From NCBI GenBank assembly GCA_025358295.1, contig JANYJY010000062.1, positions 1 through 64,000 on the forward strand: a stretch of 64,000 nucleotides of DNA, given 5' to 3'. This document shows positions 53,734 to 63,674 of the stretch, one piece after another. The position numbers and the translations under genes were made by a program. Position 1 is the stretch's first letter. Each line of letters starts with the position of its first letter. Below the pieces are notes generated by a model. That model had not been told where the DNA came from. It did no database searches and saw only the letters and a list, made by a program, of their open reading frames with translations. The stretch is from Gammaproteobacteria bacterium. Lineage in GTDB: Bacteria > Pseudomonadota > Gammaproteobacteria > Steroidobacterales > Steroidobacteraceae.

Positions 53734-55908
53734 GTGGACACGACAGTGATCGAGAGGTTGGCGCGGTTGCGGGGCATCGGCGATGCCTACCATGACTACA
53801 AGGGGGAGCTCAGGCAATTCAGTCTCGAGACGAAGGCAGGCCTGCTGCGGGCCATGGGATGCCCCGTGGACAACCCGGCCGCGCTGGCTGAGGAATTGCA
53901 CCGGACCGAGGCGGCTCGTTGGCGCAGTTTCCTGCCGCCGGTGGCGACCGCGACCGGCAAGCGACTGGGGCTCGACGTCAATATCACGGCGCGCGAATTC
54001 GGATCCGCGCTGTTATGGTCGGTGCGATTCGAGGATGGTTCGAGGCGGGACGGGATGATTTCGACCGCCGATTGCCGGGAGATTTGGCGGGGAGAAGTCG
54101 AGGGGTCATGGATCACGCGCCGGCATTTCCAACTGCCCATAGATTTGCCGCCGGGCTATCACGAACTGGAGGCACGAATCGCCGGCGCGGCGTCGGAACG
54201 CTGCCGACTGATCGTCTCGCCTCCGCACTGTTACGAACCTCCGGCGATTGCCGCCGGACGGCGGCTGTGGGGCATTGCCGTGCAGCTTTATACGCTGCGG
54301 TCAAAGCGTAATTGGGGCATTGGGGATTTCAATGATCTTCGATCGTTGATTCGGTGGGCGGCGGCGCATGGTGCCGGCTTCATCGGCTTGAATCCGCTGC
54401 ACGCGCTTGCACCTGCCGACCCGCATCGCTGCAGTCCCTACAGCGCGTCCAGCCGCCATTTTCTCAATGTTCTCTACATTGCACTGCCGCTGGTGCCTGA
54501 ATTCAAGGATTGCGTCGCGATCCGTGAACGAATGGTCGATGCCTCGATGGATGCGCGCCTGCACGGATTGCGTGATCGCGATCTCGTCGATTACAGCGGC
54601 GTGGCGGCGCTCAAAATGGAGATGCTCGCCCTGTTGTACGGCGATTTTCGCGACCGGCACCTGGCGTCGGCTACGGAACGCGCGCGGAATTTCCGCGCGT
54701 TCATTGCGTCCGGTGGCGAGCCGCTGCAAATGCATGCGCGTTTCGATGCTCTCGACCGGCATTTACGCTCGACGCGGGGAGTCGAGTCCGGATGGCTGTC
54801 CTGGCCGGAAGAATTTCGCGATGTGAACGGCAGCGCCGTCGCGCGCTTTGCGGCAGAGCATGCCGCCGAGGTGGAGTTTTACGCCTATCTGCAATGGCTC
54901 GCTTACGAACAACTGCGCGGCGCGCAGGCGTTGGCACGCCAGTTGGGCATGCCCATCGGCCTTTACGGCGACTATGCCGTGGGCGCCAATCCTGCCGGCT
55001 CTGAAACCTGGTCCGATCAAGCCGGGTATCGGATGGGCGCGGAGATCGGTGCGCCGCCGGATCCCTTGGCGCTCAAGGGACAGGGCTGGGGCATACCCCC
55101 GCAGGATCCGACTTCGATGCAGGCTCGGGGACTGAATGGGTTCGTGCAGCTGATCCAAAACAATATGCGTTGTTACGGCGCGCTGCGCTTGGATCATGTG
55201 ATGGCGCTGTTCCGCCAATGGTGGGTGGCCGCAGGACTCTCGCCCACCGAAGGTGCTTACGTTCACTATCCTCTTGAGCAGTTGCTCACGGTGTTGTCAC
55301 TGGAGAGCGCGCGCAGCACCTGTCTGGTCGTCGGCGAAGATCTCGGTGTAGTGCCCGATGAGATGCGCAGAGCCATGCCTGAGTTCGGCCTGTATCACTA
55401 CAAAGTTTTGCTGTTCGAGAAAGTAGACGGCCGTTTCCGCCGCCCGGATGAGTACGTGCAGCGCGCATTGGCGACGGCCACGACTCATGACATGCCGACT
55501 TTGCGCAGCTACTGGGAAGGACGCGATATCGAGTTGCGGCGCGGATTGAATCTCTATCCGAGCGGCGAGATCGAAAGCGACATCATCCGAGAGCGGCAGC
55601 GCGACCGGGAGTTGCTATTGGGCGCGCTGCAGGAGCACGGACTCAATCCTGCGCAGCCCTCGACGCCGTTCGAACCGTTCACAGCCGAGCTCGCGCAAGC
55701 CTTGCACTTGTACCTCGCGCGTTCGGCGACCTTGCTGGTCGCCCTGCAGATCGAGGATTTATTGGGCATGAGCGACCCGGTGAACGTGCCGGGAACGAAT
55801 CGGGAATATCCGAATTGGCAACGCAAGGTGTCCGCCGACATCGAGGACATCGCGGCGCGCGCGGACTTGTCTGCGTGCCTCGACGGCGTCAATCGGGCAC
55901 GCGGTTAA
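53734..55908 (+). CDS. malQ: 4-alpha-glucanotransferase (amylomaltase, GH77)
   Basis: 724 residues from GTG 53734 (TTG 53731 is the alternative; GGAG at 53720). GH77 motifs: NWGIGDFNDLRSLIRWAAAH, GFIGLNPLHAL, IGLYGDYAVGANP, LRLDHVMALFRQWWV, VGEDLGVVPDEM and ATTHDMPTLRSYW. Disproportionates malto-oligosaccharides and frees glucose, which links the pathway to the divergent glucokinase. Confidence 0.96.
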   Translation: MDTTVIERLARLRGIGDAYHDYKGELRQFSLETKAGLLRAMGCPVDNPAALAEELHRTEAARWRSFLPPVATATGKRLGLDVNITAREFGSALLWSVRFEDGSRRDGMISTADCREIWRGEVEGSWITRRHFQLPIDLPPGYHELEARIAGAASERCRLIVSPPHCYEPPAIAAGRRLWGIAVQLYTLRSKRNWGIGDFNDLRSLIRWAAAHGAGFIGLNPLHALAPADPHRCSPYSASSRHFLNVLYIALPLVPEFKDCVAIRERMVDASMDARLHGLRDRDLVDYSGVAALKMEMLALLYGDFRDRHLASATERARNFRAFIASGGEPLQMHARFDALDRHLRSTRGVESGWLSWPEEFRDVNGSAVARFAAEHAAEVEFYAYLQWLAYEQLRGAQALARQLGMPIGLYGDYAVGANPAGSETWSDQAGYRMGAEIGAPPDPLALKGQGWGIPPQDPTSMQARGLNGFVQLIQNNMRCYGALRLDHVMALFRQWWVAAGLSPTEGAYVHYPLEQLLTVLSLESARSTCLVVGEDLGVVPDEMRRAMPEFGLYHYKVLLFEKVDGRFRRPDEYVQRALATATTHDMPTLRSYWEGRDIELRRGLNLYPSGEIESDIIRERQRDRELLLGALQEHGLNPAQPSTPFEPFTAELAQALHLYLARSATLLVALQIEDLLGMSDPVNVPGTNREYPNWQRKVSADIEDIAARADLSACLDGVNRARG

Positions 55909-55918
55909 ATCGTCTTCG

Positions 55919-57211
55919 CTAGGCCGGCGCTAGCGGTGCATCGTTCAAGACGCGCTGCACCCGCGCCGCCCAAGCCCAGATGCATCCGCCGATCACGACG
56001 GCGACGGGCACTATCTTCACGGCCTCGGCCAAGGAAAAACGATCGGACAATGTGCCTATGAGAGGCGGCGAGAGTGCGTCGCCGAGCAGATGAATCACGA
56101 AAACCTCGAGTGCGATGGCCGTTGCTCTTTCTCCGGCGGAAACGAGGTTGACGATCGCGGCATTGATCGGGCCGGTTGATAAGAACAGGCACAACTGCGC
56201 CGTAACCATGCTCGCGAGGTACAAGGAGTGTGAGTTTGTGGTCAGGGCGATCCAAACAAAGGGAGCCGCTACCAGGGTTGAGGCGGCGGACAGCCACAGA
56301 TAGGCCTGTCGCGAATATTTGGCGCAGTAGTCACCCAACCAGCCACCGGCGAAGGTGCCGACGAAGCCTGTGATAACGACGATGGCGCCGAAACTCACCG
56401 TCGCCTCGCTGCGCGGTATGCCACGGGCTCGTTCGAGAAATGCGGGCATCCAGTAGGCAAGACCGCCCAGTGCAAATGTGTACGCGGCATATCCTAGAAC
56501 CGTGAGCACATACGGCTTGTTGCGCGCCAGCCGTTGGTAGGCTGCCCAGGTATCTTTTCGGATGCTGGACAGGGCGGACGTGATCACCGGTGCTTTGGCG
56601 CCCGCGACTTGCGCATCCTGCGCGCCTCGCGGCGGATCGCGCAGCAACAAACACAGGGTGGCAAGCAGCACACCGGGAATGCCGGCAACAAAAAATGCGT
56701 AGCGCCAGCCGTAGTGCTTGTCGACCAATCCACCGACGACGTAACCGAGTGCGGAACCGACCGGGATTGCGCAGAAAAAAATGGCCATCACCCGGGCGCG
56801 CAGCCGCGCCGGAAAATAGTCGGACAGCAGGCTCGGTGCTATCGTGACATAGGCCGCTTCACCGACGCCCACGCAAGCCCGCGCCGCCAGGAGCGACAGG
56901 AAGCCGCCCGCCAACCCAGACAGGGCAGTGGCAAAACTCCAGCAGGCGACACCCAGGGCAATCAGCCGAGGTCGCGATTTTCGATCGCCCAATGCGCCGA
57001 ATATCGGCGCCGTCAGCGTGTACACGACCAAGAATCCGGACATGAGATAGCCTAGATTCGCGTCCGTAAGGCCAAGGCCGGCATGTTTCAGGCTTTCGAT
57101 CAGCGCGGCCAGGATGTAGCGATCCAAGTAGCTGAACAGATTGATGAATGACAGGACCGCTAGCCCAAAGCTCGCGGACTGCACCCATGACTTTTGTGAT
57201 TGATCTGCCAC
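55919..57211 (-). CDS. MFS transporter (spinster-like)
   Basis: 430 residues from GTG 57211; a TTG at 57229 is the only longer start. Twelve TM helices. MFS signature GALGDRKSRPRLIALGVACW between TM2 and TM3, and LARACVGVGEAAYVTIAPSL with LLSDYFPARLRARVMAIFF around TM4 and TM5. Substrate unknown. Convergent with malQ with a 10-base gap. Confidence 0.9.
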   Translation of the reverse strand: MADQSQKSWVQSASFGLAVLSFINLFSYLDRYILAALIESLKHAGLGLTDANLGYLMSGFLVVYTLTAPIFGALGDRKSRPRLIALGVACWSFATALSGLAGGFLSLLAARACVGVGEAAYVTIAPSLLSDYFPARLRARVMAIFFCAIPVGSALGYVVGGLVDKHYGWRYAFFVAGIPGVLLATLCLLLRDPPRGAQDAQVAGAKAPVITSALSSIRKDTWAAYQRLARNKPYVLTVLGYAAYTFALGGLAYWMPAFLERARGIPRSEATVSFGAIVVITGFVGTFAGGWLGDYCAKYSRQAYLWLSAASTLVAAPFVWIALTTNSHSLYLASMVTAQLCLFLSTGPINAAIVNLVSAGERATAIALEVFVIHLLGDALSPPLIGTLSDRFSLAEAVKIVPVAVVIGGCIWAWAARVQRVLNDAPLAPA

Positions 57212-57267
57212 GCATCGGTATAGTAGCAATGCAAGTTTGCGTTTTGGTTTAAATCGTTGGTGGTTCT

Positions 57268-58920
57268 ATGTTCATGCTCCGCAAGTCAGGGATGCTAGGC
57301 GCGGCGGCGATCCTATGCACGGTGCTGTGGTTCGCACTGTTGGCGGGTCGACCCTTGTTCGACCCGGATGAAGGCCGGTACGCTGAGATACCCCGGGAAA
57401 TGCTCGATGGCGGAGACTGGGTGATCCCGCACCTCAACGCACTTGTCTACCTGGAAAAGCCGCCGCTGCAGTACTGGCTCACCGCCATGGTGTTTCGCAG
57501 CTTCGGACAGAATGAATTCACCGCACGACTGTGCACGGGCATGGCCGGCTTTCTGACGTTGCTGACGGTATACCTGATCGGTCGGAGGTTGTGGGGGAGC
57601 GCGGCGGGCCTCAGAGCTCTGCTATATGCCGCTGCATCGGTATTGTTCGTACTGCTTGGTCATCAACTCACGCTCGACATGCTGCTGAGCTTTTTCTTGA
57701 CGGCGGCTTTGGCCTGCTTTTTGATGGCGCAGGCATGGCGCGATGCGCCTGGCAATTGGCGTATATGGATGTTGGGTTGCTGGACCGCGATCGCGCTCGC
57801 TGTGCTCACCAAGGGATTGATAGGCGTGCTGATTCCGGCAACCACCGTCGGCGCATATGTACTATGGCAGCGGGACTGGGTGGTGCTGCGCCGCCTGAAT
57901 TTCCGCTGGGGTCTGCCGCTGTTCGCGGTGATTGCCGTACCTTGGTTTGCGCTGGCCGCCCGGGCCAACGCACAGTTCCTGAGATTCTTCTTCATCCGCG
58001 AGCATTTTCAGCGGTTTCTTACGCCGATTGAGCACCGCACCGAGCCGTGGTGGTTCTTCGCGCCGGTGCTCGTGATTGGAATCATGCCCTGGCTGCCGCA
58101 GGCCACGCGCGCGCTGATCTCGCCCTGCGCCGAGCCGGTGCCGCGCGGGCAATTCGATACCGCGCGTGTGCTTTGGATTTGGTGCGTATTCGTCCTGATT
58201 TTCTTTTCTTTCTCCGACTCCAAATTGGTCCCGTATATTCTACCGTCGATCCCCGCGCTCGCTCTGCTCTGCGCCGCGCGCAAGACGATCGATAGCCGTG
58301 CGGGCCTGCTGGCAGGATCGTTACTGTCTCTGGCGTTTTGTGCGGGCGTGCTGGCGTATACCGGTGGTGCGTGGAGCTCGGAGGAATCGCGCCAATTGTT
58401 GCCCCTGATCCGGCCCATGCTGTATTGGACCTGCGCCGCGCTGACGCTGGGCGCCTGTCTTTGCGCGGCGTATGTGCTGCAGGGGAGGCCGCTTGCTGCG
58501 CTGGCGGGCTTATGTGGGTGCTGGTTTTTGGTCTCTGGGACCGTTCTTGTTGCGGCGAATGCCGGGCAGGCGTTGTTCAGCGCCAAGGACCTTGCCATGA
58601 CACTGCGCGCGCAGTCCGCCACCGCGGAGGGCATTGCCTTCGAGCCGATTTTTGCGGTGCAATCGTATCGGCAGTCGCTCGTTTTCTATCTGAAGCGGCC
58701 CGTCACCTTGGTCGATTACAGGGACGAATTCGACTTTGGGCTGACCCTCGATCCGGTGCGTGGCATCGCGACGCTGCCGCAATTCTCCGCCGCGTGGTTG
58801 AAATTACGCGGCGGCCTGGCCGTCATGTCACCGCGAACCCGAGACCGGCTGGCCGCTCTCGGCTTGCCGATGCGCGAGACCTCGCGTTTCCCGGATCGAG
58901 TGATCGTCAGCCGGCACTAA
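57268..58920 (+). CDS. ArnT-like lipid-linked glycosyltransferase (GT83/PMT family)
   Basis: 550 residues. The N-terminal catalytic loop RPLFDPDEGRYAEIPREMLD and the segment NALVYLEKPPLQYWLTA are diagnostic of ArnT/PMT-type enzymes, followed by about a dozen TM helices and a small periplasmic C-terminal domain (FAVQSYRQSLVFYLKRPVTL). Such enzymes transfer a sugar (for ArnT, aminoarabinose to lipid A) from undecaprenyl phosphate. No arn operon is nearby, so the sugar and acceptor are unknown. Confidence 0.88.
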   Translation: MFMLRKSGMLGAAAILCTVLWFALLAGRPLFDPDEGRYAEIPREMLDGGDWVIPHLNALVYLEKPPLQYWLTAMVFRSFGQNEFTARLCTGMAGFLTLLTVYLIGRRLWGSAAGLRALLYAAASVLFVLLGHQLTLDMLLSFFLTAALACFLMAQAWRDAPGNWRIWMLGCWTAIALAVLTKGLIGVLIPATTVGAYVLWQRDWVVLRRLNFRWGLPLFAVIAVPWFALAARANAQFLRFFFIREHFQRFLTPIEHRTEPWWFFAPVLVIGIMPWLPQATRALISPCAEPVPRGQFDTARVLWIWCVFVLIFFSFSDSKLVPYILPSIPALALLCAARKTIDSRAGLLAGSLLSLAFCAGVLAYTGGAWSSEESRQLLPLIRPMLYWTCAALTLGACLCAAYVLQGRPLAALAGLCGCWFLVSGTVLVAANAGQALFSAKDLAMTLRAQSATAEGIAFEPIFAVQSYRQSLVFYLKRPVTLVDYRDEFDFGLTLDPVRGIATLPQFSAAWLKLRGGLAVMSPRTRDRLAALGLPMRETSRFPDRVIVSRH

Positions 58921-59015
58921 GCTCACACCGCGGCCAAGCAACCGCGTTTATCGGTTCGCGTTTCGGTGCAGGCAGGGTAATATCAAAAGCACGACTTCAT
59001 CGCCGGGAGAATCAA

Positions 59016-59177
59016 TTGGCCAAGCCGAATTATCGTCATGTGAAGAAACAAAAGGAGGCCGTCAGAAAAGCCCGCCAAGATGCGAAACAGCAGCGGCGGT
59101 CCCAAGTACCGGAGGCGTCTGATACGCCGGAGGCCTCCGACACGCCGGAGGCTCCTGCGCCCGTCAAACCCGCTTAA
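59016..59177 (+). CDS. Small basic protein with acidic C-terminal repeats
   Basis: 53 residues, TTG start behind GGGAGA (59005-59010). N-terminus AKPNYRHVKKQKEAVRKARQ continues with QDAKQQRR, resembling the widespread small PNYxxxKxQ-type hypothetical proteins of proteobacteria; the C-terminal half is PEASDT/PEAP repeats. No transmembrane segment. Function unknown; a nucleic-acid-associated role is possible. Four bases before the acyl-CoA dehydrogenase gene. Confidence 0.7.
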   Translation: MAKPNYRHVKKQKEAVRKARQDAKQQRRSQVPEASDTPEASDTPEAPAPVKPA

Positions 59178-59181
59178 TGAC

Positions 59182-60327
59182 ATGAAGGATTATGTATCTC
59201 CGTGGATGGATGAGGACCTGTCCATCTTTCGCGACGCCGTGGCGCGATTCCTCGAGGCCGAAATGGTGCCGAACGAGGCGCAGTGGAGGAAACAACAGAA
59301 CGTAGGCAAGGAAATCTGGCGCAAAGCGGGCGCCATGGGTCTGCTGTGCACGGATATTTCGACCGAGTATGGCGGCGTTGGCGGCGACTTCCGGCACGAA
59401 GTAGTGCTGTACGAAGAGCTTGCACGACGCGGCCTCAGCGGCTTCGGCCAGGGCGTGCACAGTATTTGCGCGCATTATCTGGTCAATCACGGCACCGAGG
59501 AACAGAAACATCGCTTCCTGCCGCGCATGGCGAGGGGCGAGCTGATCGGCGCAATCGGCATGACGGAGCCCGGTGCAGGATCGGACCTGCAGGGTCTTAG
59601 GACCCGCGCGATTCGTGAGGGCGGCGATTACCTCATCAACGGCTCGAAGATATTCATTACCAACGGCTATCTCGCCGATTTGATTGCCGTGGTCGTCAAG
59701 ACCGAGCCCGGCGCCGGCGCCAAAGGCACCTCCATCCTCATGGTGGAAACGGCAAACCTGCAGGGTTTTCGAGTCGGCCGAATTCTCGACAAGATGGGCA
59801 TGAAATCGCAGGATACGGCGGAGTTATTCTTTGAGGACGTGCGCGTGCCGACCGCGAATCTGCTGGGCGGCGCGGAGGGTCAGGGCTTCTACCAGCTCAT
59901 GGGGGACTTGCCTTACGAGCGCGCCATCATCGCCGTGGCGGCGGTAGGCGCCATGGAAGGCGCGGTGGCCGAAACCATCAAGTACGTCAAGGAGCGCAAG
60001 GCCTTCGGCAAGAGCATCGCGGAATTTCAGAATACAAAATTCAAGCTGGCGGAGGCCGCCACCAAGACGCAGGTGGCGCGCGTATTCGTCGATACCTGCA
60101 TTTCCAGAATCGTAGCCGGAACTCTCGATACGGTAACCGCGTCCATGGCAAAGTACTGGGTCACGGATGCCCAGCAGGAAGTGATTGATGAATGCGTTCA
60201 ATTGCACGGCGGCTACGGGTACATGAACGAGTATCTGGTATGTCGCATGTTTGCCGATGCGCGAGTGCAGCGAATCTACGGCGGCACCAATGAAATCATG
60301 AAGGAACTGATTTCCCGGGCTCTCTAG
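59182..60327 (+). CDS. Acyl-CoA dehydrogenase, long-chain (LCAD) type
   Basis: 381 residues from ATG 59182. FAD-binding features GAIGMTEPGAGSDLQGLRT, INGSKIFITNGYLAD and QLHGGYGYMNEYLVCRMFAD. The C-terminal RIYGGTNEIMKELISRAL is the LCAD form, without the Glu that MCAD has there. The catalytic base is instead the Glu in DLPYERAIIAVAAVG, as in LCAD/isovaleryl types. Oxidises acyl-CoA to trans-2-enoyl-CoA, passing electrons to ETF. Confidence 0.93.
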   Translation: MKDYVSPWMDEDLSIFRDAVARFLEAEMVPNEAQWRKQQNVGKEIWRKAGAMGLLCTDISTEYGGVGGDFRHEVVLYEELARRGLSGFGQGVHSICAHYLVNHGTEEQKHRFLPRMARGELIGAIGMTEPGAGSDLQGLRTRAIREGGDYLINGSKIFITNGYLADLIAVVVKTEPGAGAKGTSILMVETANLQGFRVGRILDKMGMKSQDTAELFFEDVRVPTANLLGGAEGQGFYQLMGDLPYERAIIAVAAVGAMEGAVAETIKYVKERKAFGKSIAEFQNTKFKLAEAATKTQVARVFVDTCISRIVAGTLDTVTASMAKYWVTDAQQEVIDECVQLHGGYGYMNEYLVCRMFADARVQRIYGGTNEIMKELISRAL

Positions 60328-60458
60328 GCCGCCATGTCGGCGGGTGGCGACGTTGCGCGGCGGAACCGGGGCCGACTTGACAGATCTTTGCCTATTGACG
60401 GCTTCATTTGTGCTGCGTTTCGCTGAACAATGGCTGGCCTAGAGGGTGGAAGCTGCCG

Positions 60459-62330
60459 ATGAAACTGTTTCACTTGAATCCCATTGTGGCCGTGCGCGGC
60501 GCATTCGGCCGCCCGCTCGCAGTGCCCTTGTGCACCGCGCTGCTGGCGCTGGCGGCCTGCAGCGGCTCGGCCGTAGTGACGATGACGAGCACCTCATCGC
60601 AAGATCACTTCCTCGCCTATCGAGTCGGGTTGGTGGCGGTGCAGCTGCAGGCCTCGAGCGGCCAGTCAGGCTTGGCGCTGCTGCCGGCACGCACCACGGT
60701 TGATTTTACGACGCTCGAGAATTTGAGCGAAGTGCTGGGCGCCGCAGCCGTCTCGAAGGGCAGCTACCAAAGCGCGCTCGTGACCCTGGATTTCAGCTCG
60801 GCCCGGATCGTCTATGACGACGGCAGCGTTGACGGCGTGACGCTGACCCCCGTCGGCGCAAGCGGCCAAGCATTGGGTCAAGTCCAGCTCATCGTGACCA
60901 TCGATCCGAGTCATTCCTTCAACATTGCGTCGAGGGGGATATCGCGCCTTGCCCTGGACTTCGATATGGCTGCATCCAATATCGTGAATCTCAGCGCCAA
61001 AACCGTAACGGTCACACCCTTTATTGGTGCGAGTGCGTTGCCCATCGATGACAAGACCGTGCGTATCCGCGGGCCGCTCGAAAGCATCGCCAACGGCAAG
61101 GCCACCACCGGTGCCAGTGCCGCATTTACCATGGGCGCCATGCCGTTCAACGGCACGGCACGGGGCGAGGGCCGGTTGACCGTCGATGCCACCGACGCGA
61201 CCAGCTTCGAGGTCAATGGCACCGCGGCGATCGGTAGTGTCGGCCTGGGGCAGCTTGCCACTGTCAGCACGGGCACATTGGCTGTTGCGTACGGTGCCTT
61301 CAGCACCACCGGCGCAACGACGGCTACCACGTCGAGCAATGTGTCGTTTGTCGCCTCGCAGATATTGGCCGGCAGCAGTGTCCAGGGGGCGGGATTGGAC
61401 CGTGTGTCGGGAGTCGTCACTGCGCGCAGCGGGAATACTCTCGGTATCGAAGACGCGACTTTGATCGGTGCCGACGGCAGCGAGACCTTTCTCGGTGGCA
61501 CCACCATCGTGACTGTGAGTCCGAACACGTTGGTTACCGTATTCGGAAAAAGCGGCTCCCAATCCTATAGCCCGCAGCAGGTGTCGGCCGGATCTATGAT
61601 GGACGCCTTCGGCTTGCTCAGCGGCCAATCCGCCGATAGTGCGGCGCTCGACGCCAGTGCGGGTCGTTTGCGTCTCGAGAAGACCAGCGCATCCGGGCTG
61701 GTCAGCGGGCAGAGCTCGGGCGCCTTGAGTCTGAGCCTGACCTATCTCGGCGGGCGGCGCGTGGCGGCATTCGATTTCGTCGGCACGGGCGCAGCGCCCA
61801 ACCAATACGTTGTAAACACCGGTGCCTTGGATTTGGCGAATTCCACGCCAGCGTCGCCTGTCATGGTTACTGGCCTGACGAACTCGTTCGGTGCCGCCTC
61901 ACCGAATTTCACGGCCGACAGCTTGCGCGATCCGACGACCATCGATGCAGAATTGATTATCGATTGGGCGGCGGGGACGACAGCGCCCTTCACGCGCCTG
62001 GACAGTTCGGCCGTCGAAGTTGATGCCCGCAACAGGGGAATTGGCTCGCGGCATCATATCCAGATCGGGGCGCAGGACATCGACATCGTCGGGCTGTCTT
62101 CGGATCCGTTGATTGTCCCGGATTCGGCGTCGGCGAATACCCTGTTCAGCATCGGTCATTCCGCGGGTTTGAAGATGGAAAGCTTCAATTCCTACGCGGC
62201 ATTCGTCACTCAGGCCCAGGCGGAAATGAGCGGCGCGGTTACAGTGACGGGAGTGACGGCCGTTGGACAATACGCGGCATCCACCTTTACATTGACCGCA
62301 AGAAACATCACTCTTTTCTTGAACGATTGA
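60459..62330 (+). CDS. Large lipoprotein, DUF4382-like N-terminus
   Basis: 623 residues from ATG 60459 (a purine-rich stretch precedes it). Lipobox LLALAAC near residue 29. An N-terminal DUF4382-like domain (ALVTLDFSSARIVYDDGSVD, then a beta-rich segment) is followed by repeated DUF5666-like beta modules (VSGVVTARSGNTLGIEDATL; AGSMMDAFGLLSG). No catalytic residues are evident. Translationally coupled to the lactonase-family gene by TTGA at 62327-62330, so the two may act together in the periplasm. Confidence 0.75.
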   Translation: MKLFHLNPIVAVRGAFGRPLAVPLCTALLALAACSGSAVVTMTSTSSQDHFLAYRVGLVAVQLQASSGQSGLALLPARTTVDFTTLENLSEVLGAAAVSKGSYQSALVTLDFSSARIVYDDGSVDGVTLTPVGASGQALGQVQLIVTIDPSHSFNIASRGISRLALDFDMAASNIVNLSAKTVTVTPFIGASALPIDDKTVRIRGPLESIANGKATTGASAAFTMGAMPFNGTARGEGRLTVDATDATSFEVNGTAAIGSVGLGQLATVSTGTLAVAYGAFSTTGATTATTSSNVSFVASQILAGSSVQGAGLDRVSGVVTARSGNTLGIEDATLIGADGSETFLGGTTIVTVSPNTLVTVFGKSGSQSYSPQQVSAGSMMDAFGLLSGQSADSAALDASAGRLRLEKTSASGLVSGQSSGALSLSLTYLGGRRVAAFDFVGTGAAPNQYVVNTGALDLANSTPASPVMVTGLTNSFGAASPNFTADSLRDPTTIDAELIIDWAAGTTAPFTRLDSSAVEVDARNRGIGSRHHIQIGAQDIDIVGLSSDPLIVPDSASANTLFSIGHSAGLKMESFNSYAAFVTQAQAEMSGAVTVTGVTAVGQYAASTFTLTARNITLFLND

Positions 62331-63595
62331 AGACTAGGCCGAAGTGCAGGGTTGCTTTGCCGGACGCAAGGATTACACGCCGCGATTTCATGAAGACGGC
62401 ATCGCTGCTCGTAGCGCCTGCGGCTGCGTCCTTCGCGGGCAACGCGCCCGCAACGCGCTTGGCGCCGGCGACGCAAACTGCGACGGCCCCCTATGGCTAC
62501 GCCTTTGTGGGTACTTACACGCCGAACGGCGGCGGGATCTACCTATTCCGCATGGACCGTGCTTCCGGTGCCCTGACTCAATTGCAGGTGTTCGACGACA
62601 TTAGAAATCCGACCTGGCTGGCCATTAATCCGGCACATACCAACCTTTACGCGGTCAGCGAGATCGACAACTACCAGGGCACGCGCAGCGGCGCGGTGGT
62701 TTCGTACGCAATCGATACCGGCAGTTTACGGATCAGGCGTCTGGGTGCGGTCAGTTCCGCCGGCGCCTTGCCTGCTCATATCAGTGTGCACCCATCCGGC
62801 CGATTCGTGTTCGTCGCCAACTACGGCGGCGGCAACGTTGCCGTCTTCCCGGTACGTCCGGACGGCTCTCTGGGCGAGCCCACGGATGTAAGGCCCAGCG
62901 TGGGCCCGCGCCATCGAGCGCGCGCGGTCGATGATCCGCCGGGTCAATTTGCCGTGAGCGACCACGATGGTCCCCATGTGCACATGGTCGAGTCGGATCC
63001 GAGCGGACAGTTCGTCATTGCAAACGATGCAGGCCTGGACCTCACCTTGGTGTGGCGTTTCGATGCGCAGGGTGGGAGGCTGCTGCCCGCGGAGGTGCCG
63101 GTGGTGGCAGCGGCGTCCGGAGCAGCACCACGCCACTTCGTGTTCCATCCGAACGGCCGAATTCTCTACAATTTGCACGAGCACGACGCCAAAATTGCCG
63201 TGTACGACTACGATGCCGCCAAAGGCGGTCTCAAGCCCAAACAACTGGTGTCGGCGCTGCCGCCGAAGTTCGAGGGCAGCAATTTGTCGTCCGAGATAGT
63301 GATTGCGGCAGATGGCCGCTTCCTCTATGTATCGAACCGCCTGCACAGCGCGATCGCGGCTTTCGCGGTGGCGAATGACGGTCAGCTGCGGATGATTAAT
63401 GAGTTTTGGGCGCACGCCGACTCGCCGCGTTGCCTTACATTGGCCCCCGGCGGTGAGTTTCTTTATTCGTGCAATCAGAGGAGCGACTCCGTCACCTCGT
63501 TTCGCATCAACTCATCATCCGGCGCGCTGCAGTTTACGGGCCGTTACGAACCCGTGGGAAGTCCCGCTTTCATGCTCATGCTGAAAGCGCCGTAA
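62327..63595 (+). CDS. Lactonase-family beta-propeller protein (Pgl type), Tat-exported
   Basis: 422 residues, TTG start overlapping the preceding stop. Tat signal ITRRDFMKTASLL at residues 16-28. Seven-bladed propeller of the 6-phosphogluconolactonase (YbhE) type: FVGTYTPNGGGIYLFRMD, AHISVHPSGRFVFVANYGGG, PRHFVFHPNGRILYNLHEHD and PRCLTLAPGGEFLYSCNQRS. YbhE-type enzymes hydrolyse 6-phosphogluconolactone in the cytoplasm, but this one is exported, so it probably acts on another lactone. A gnd gene follows 79 bases later, which is suggestive but not proof. Confidence 0.88.
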   Translation: MKTRPKCRVALPDARITRRDFMKTASLLVAPAAASFAGNAPATRLAPATQTATAPYGYAFVGTYTPNGGGIYLFRMDRASGALTQLQVFDDIRNPTWLAINPAHTNLYAVSEIDNYQGTRSGAVVSYAIDTGSLRIRRLGAVSSAGALPAHISVHPSGRFVFVANYGGGNVAVFPVRPDGSLGEPTDVRPSVGPRHRARAVDDPPGQFAVSDHDGPHVHMVESDPSGQFVIANDAGLDLTLVWRFDAQGGRLLPAEVPVVAAASGAAPRHFVFHPNGRILYNLHEHDAKIAVYDYDAAKGGLKPKQLVSALPPKFEGSNLSSEIVIAADGRFLYVSNRLHSAIAAFAVANDGQLRMINEFWAHADSPRCLTLAPGGEFLYSCNQRSDSVTSFRINSSSGALQFTGRYEPVGSPAFMLMLKAP

Positions 63596-63674
63596 AACCC
63601 TATCCCCCTGTACCTCGGCGCATGCGCGGATCTATACTGAAAGCCGATGCGTTCGCGCTAACCGGTTGAAGTCT

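Noticed and set aside
58338..59177. A 279-codon forward gene ending at 59177
   Set aside because: Its first 220 codons overlap the ArnT-like gene in another frame. Only the last 53 codons (from TTG 59016) have a ribosome site and a family resemblance.
60666..61805. 379-codon reverse frame in the large lipoprotein gene
   Set aside because: Composition is that of a GC-rich antisense shadow; the forward frame has a lipobox and coupling to the next gene.
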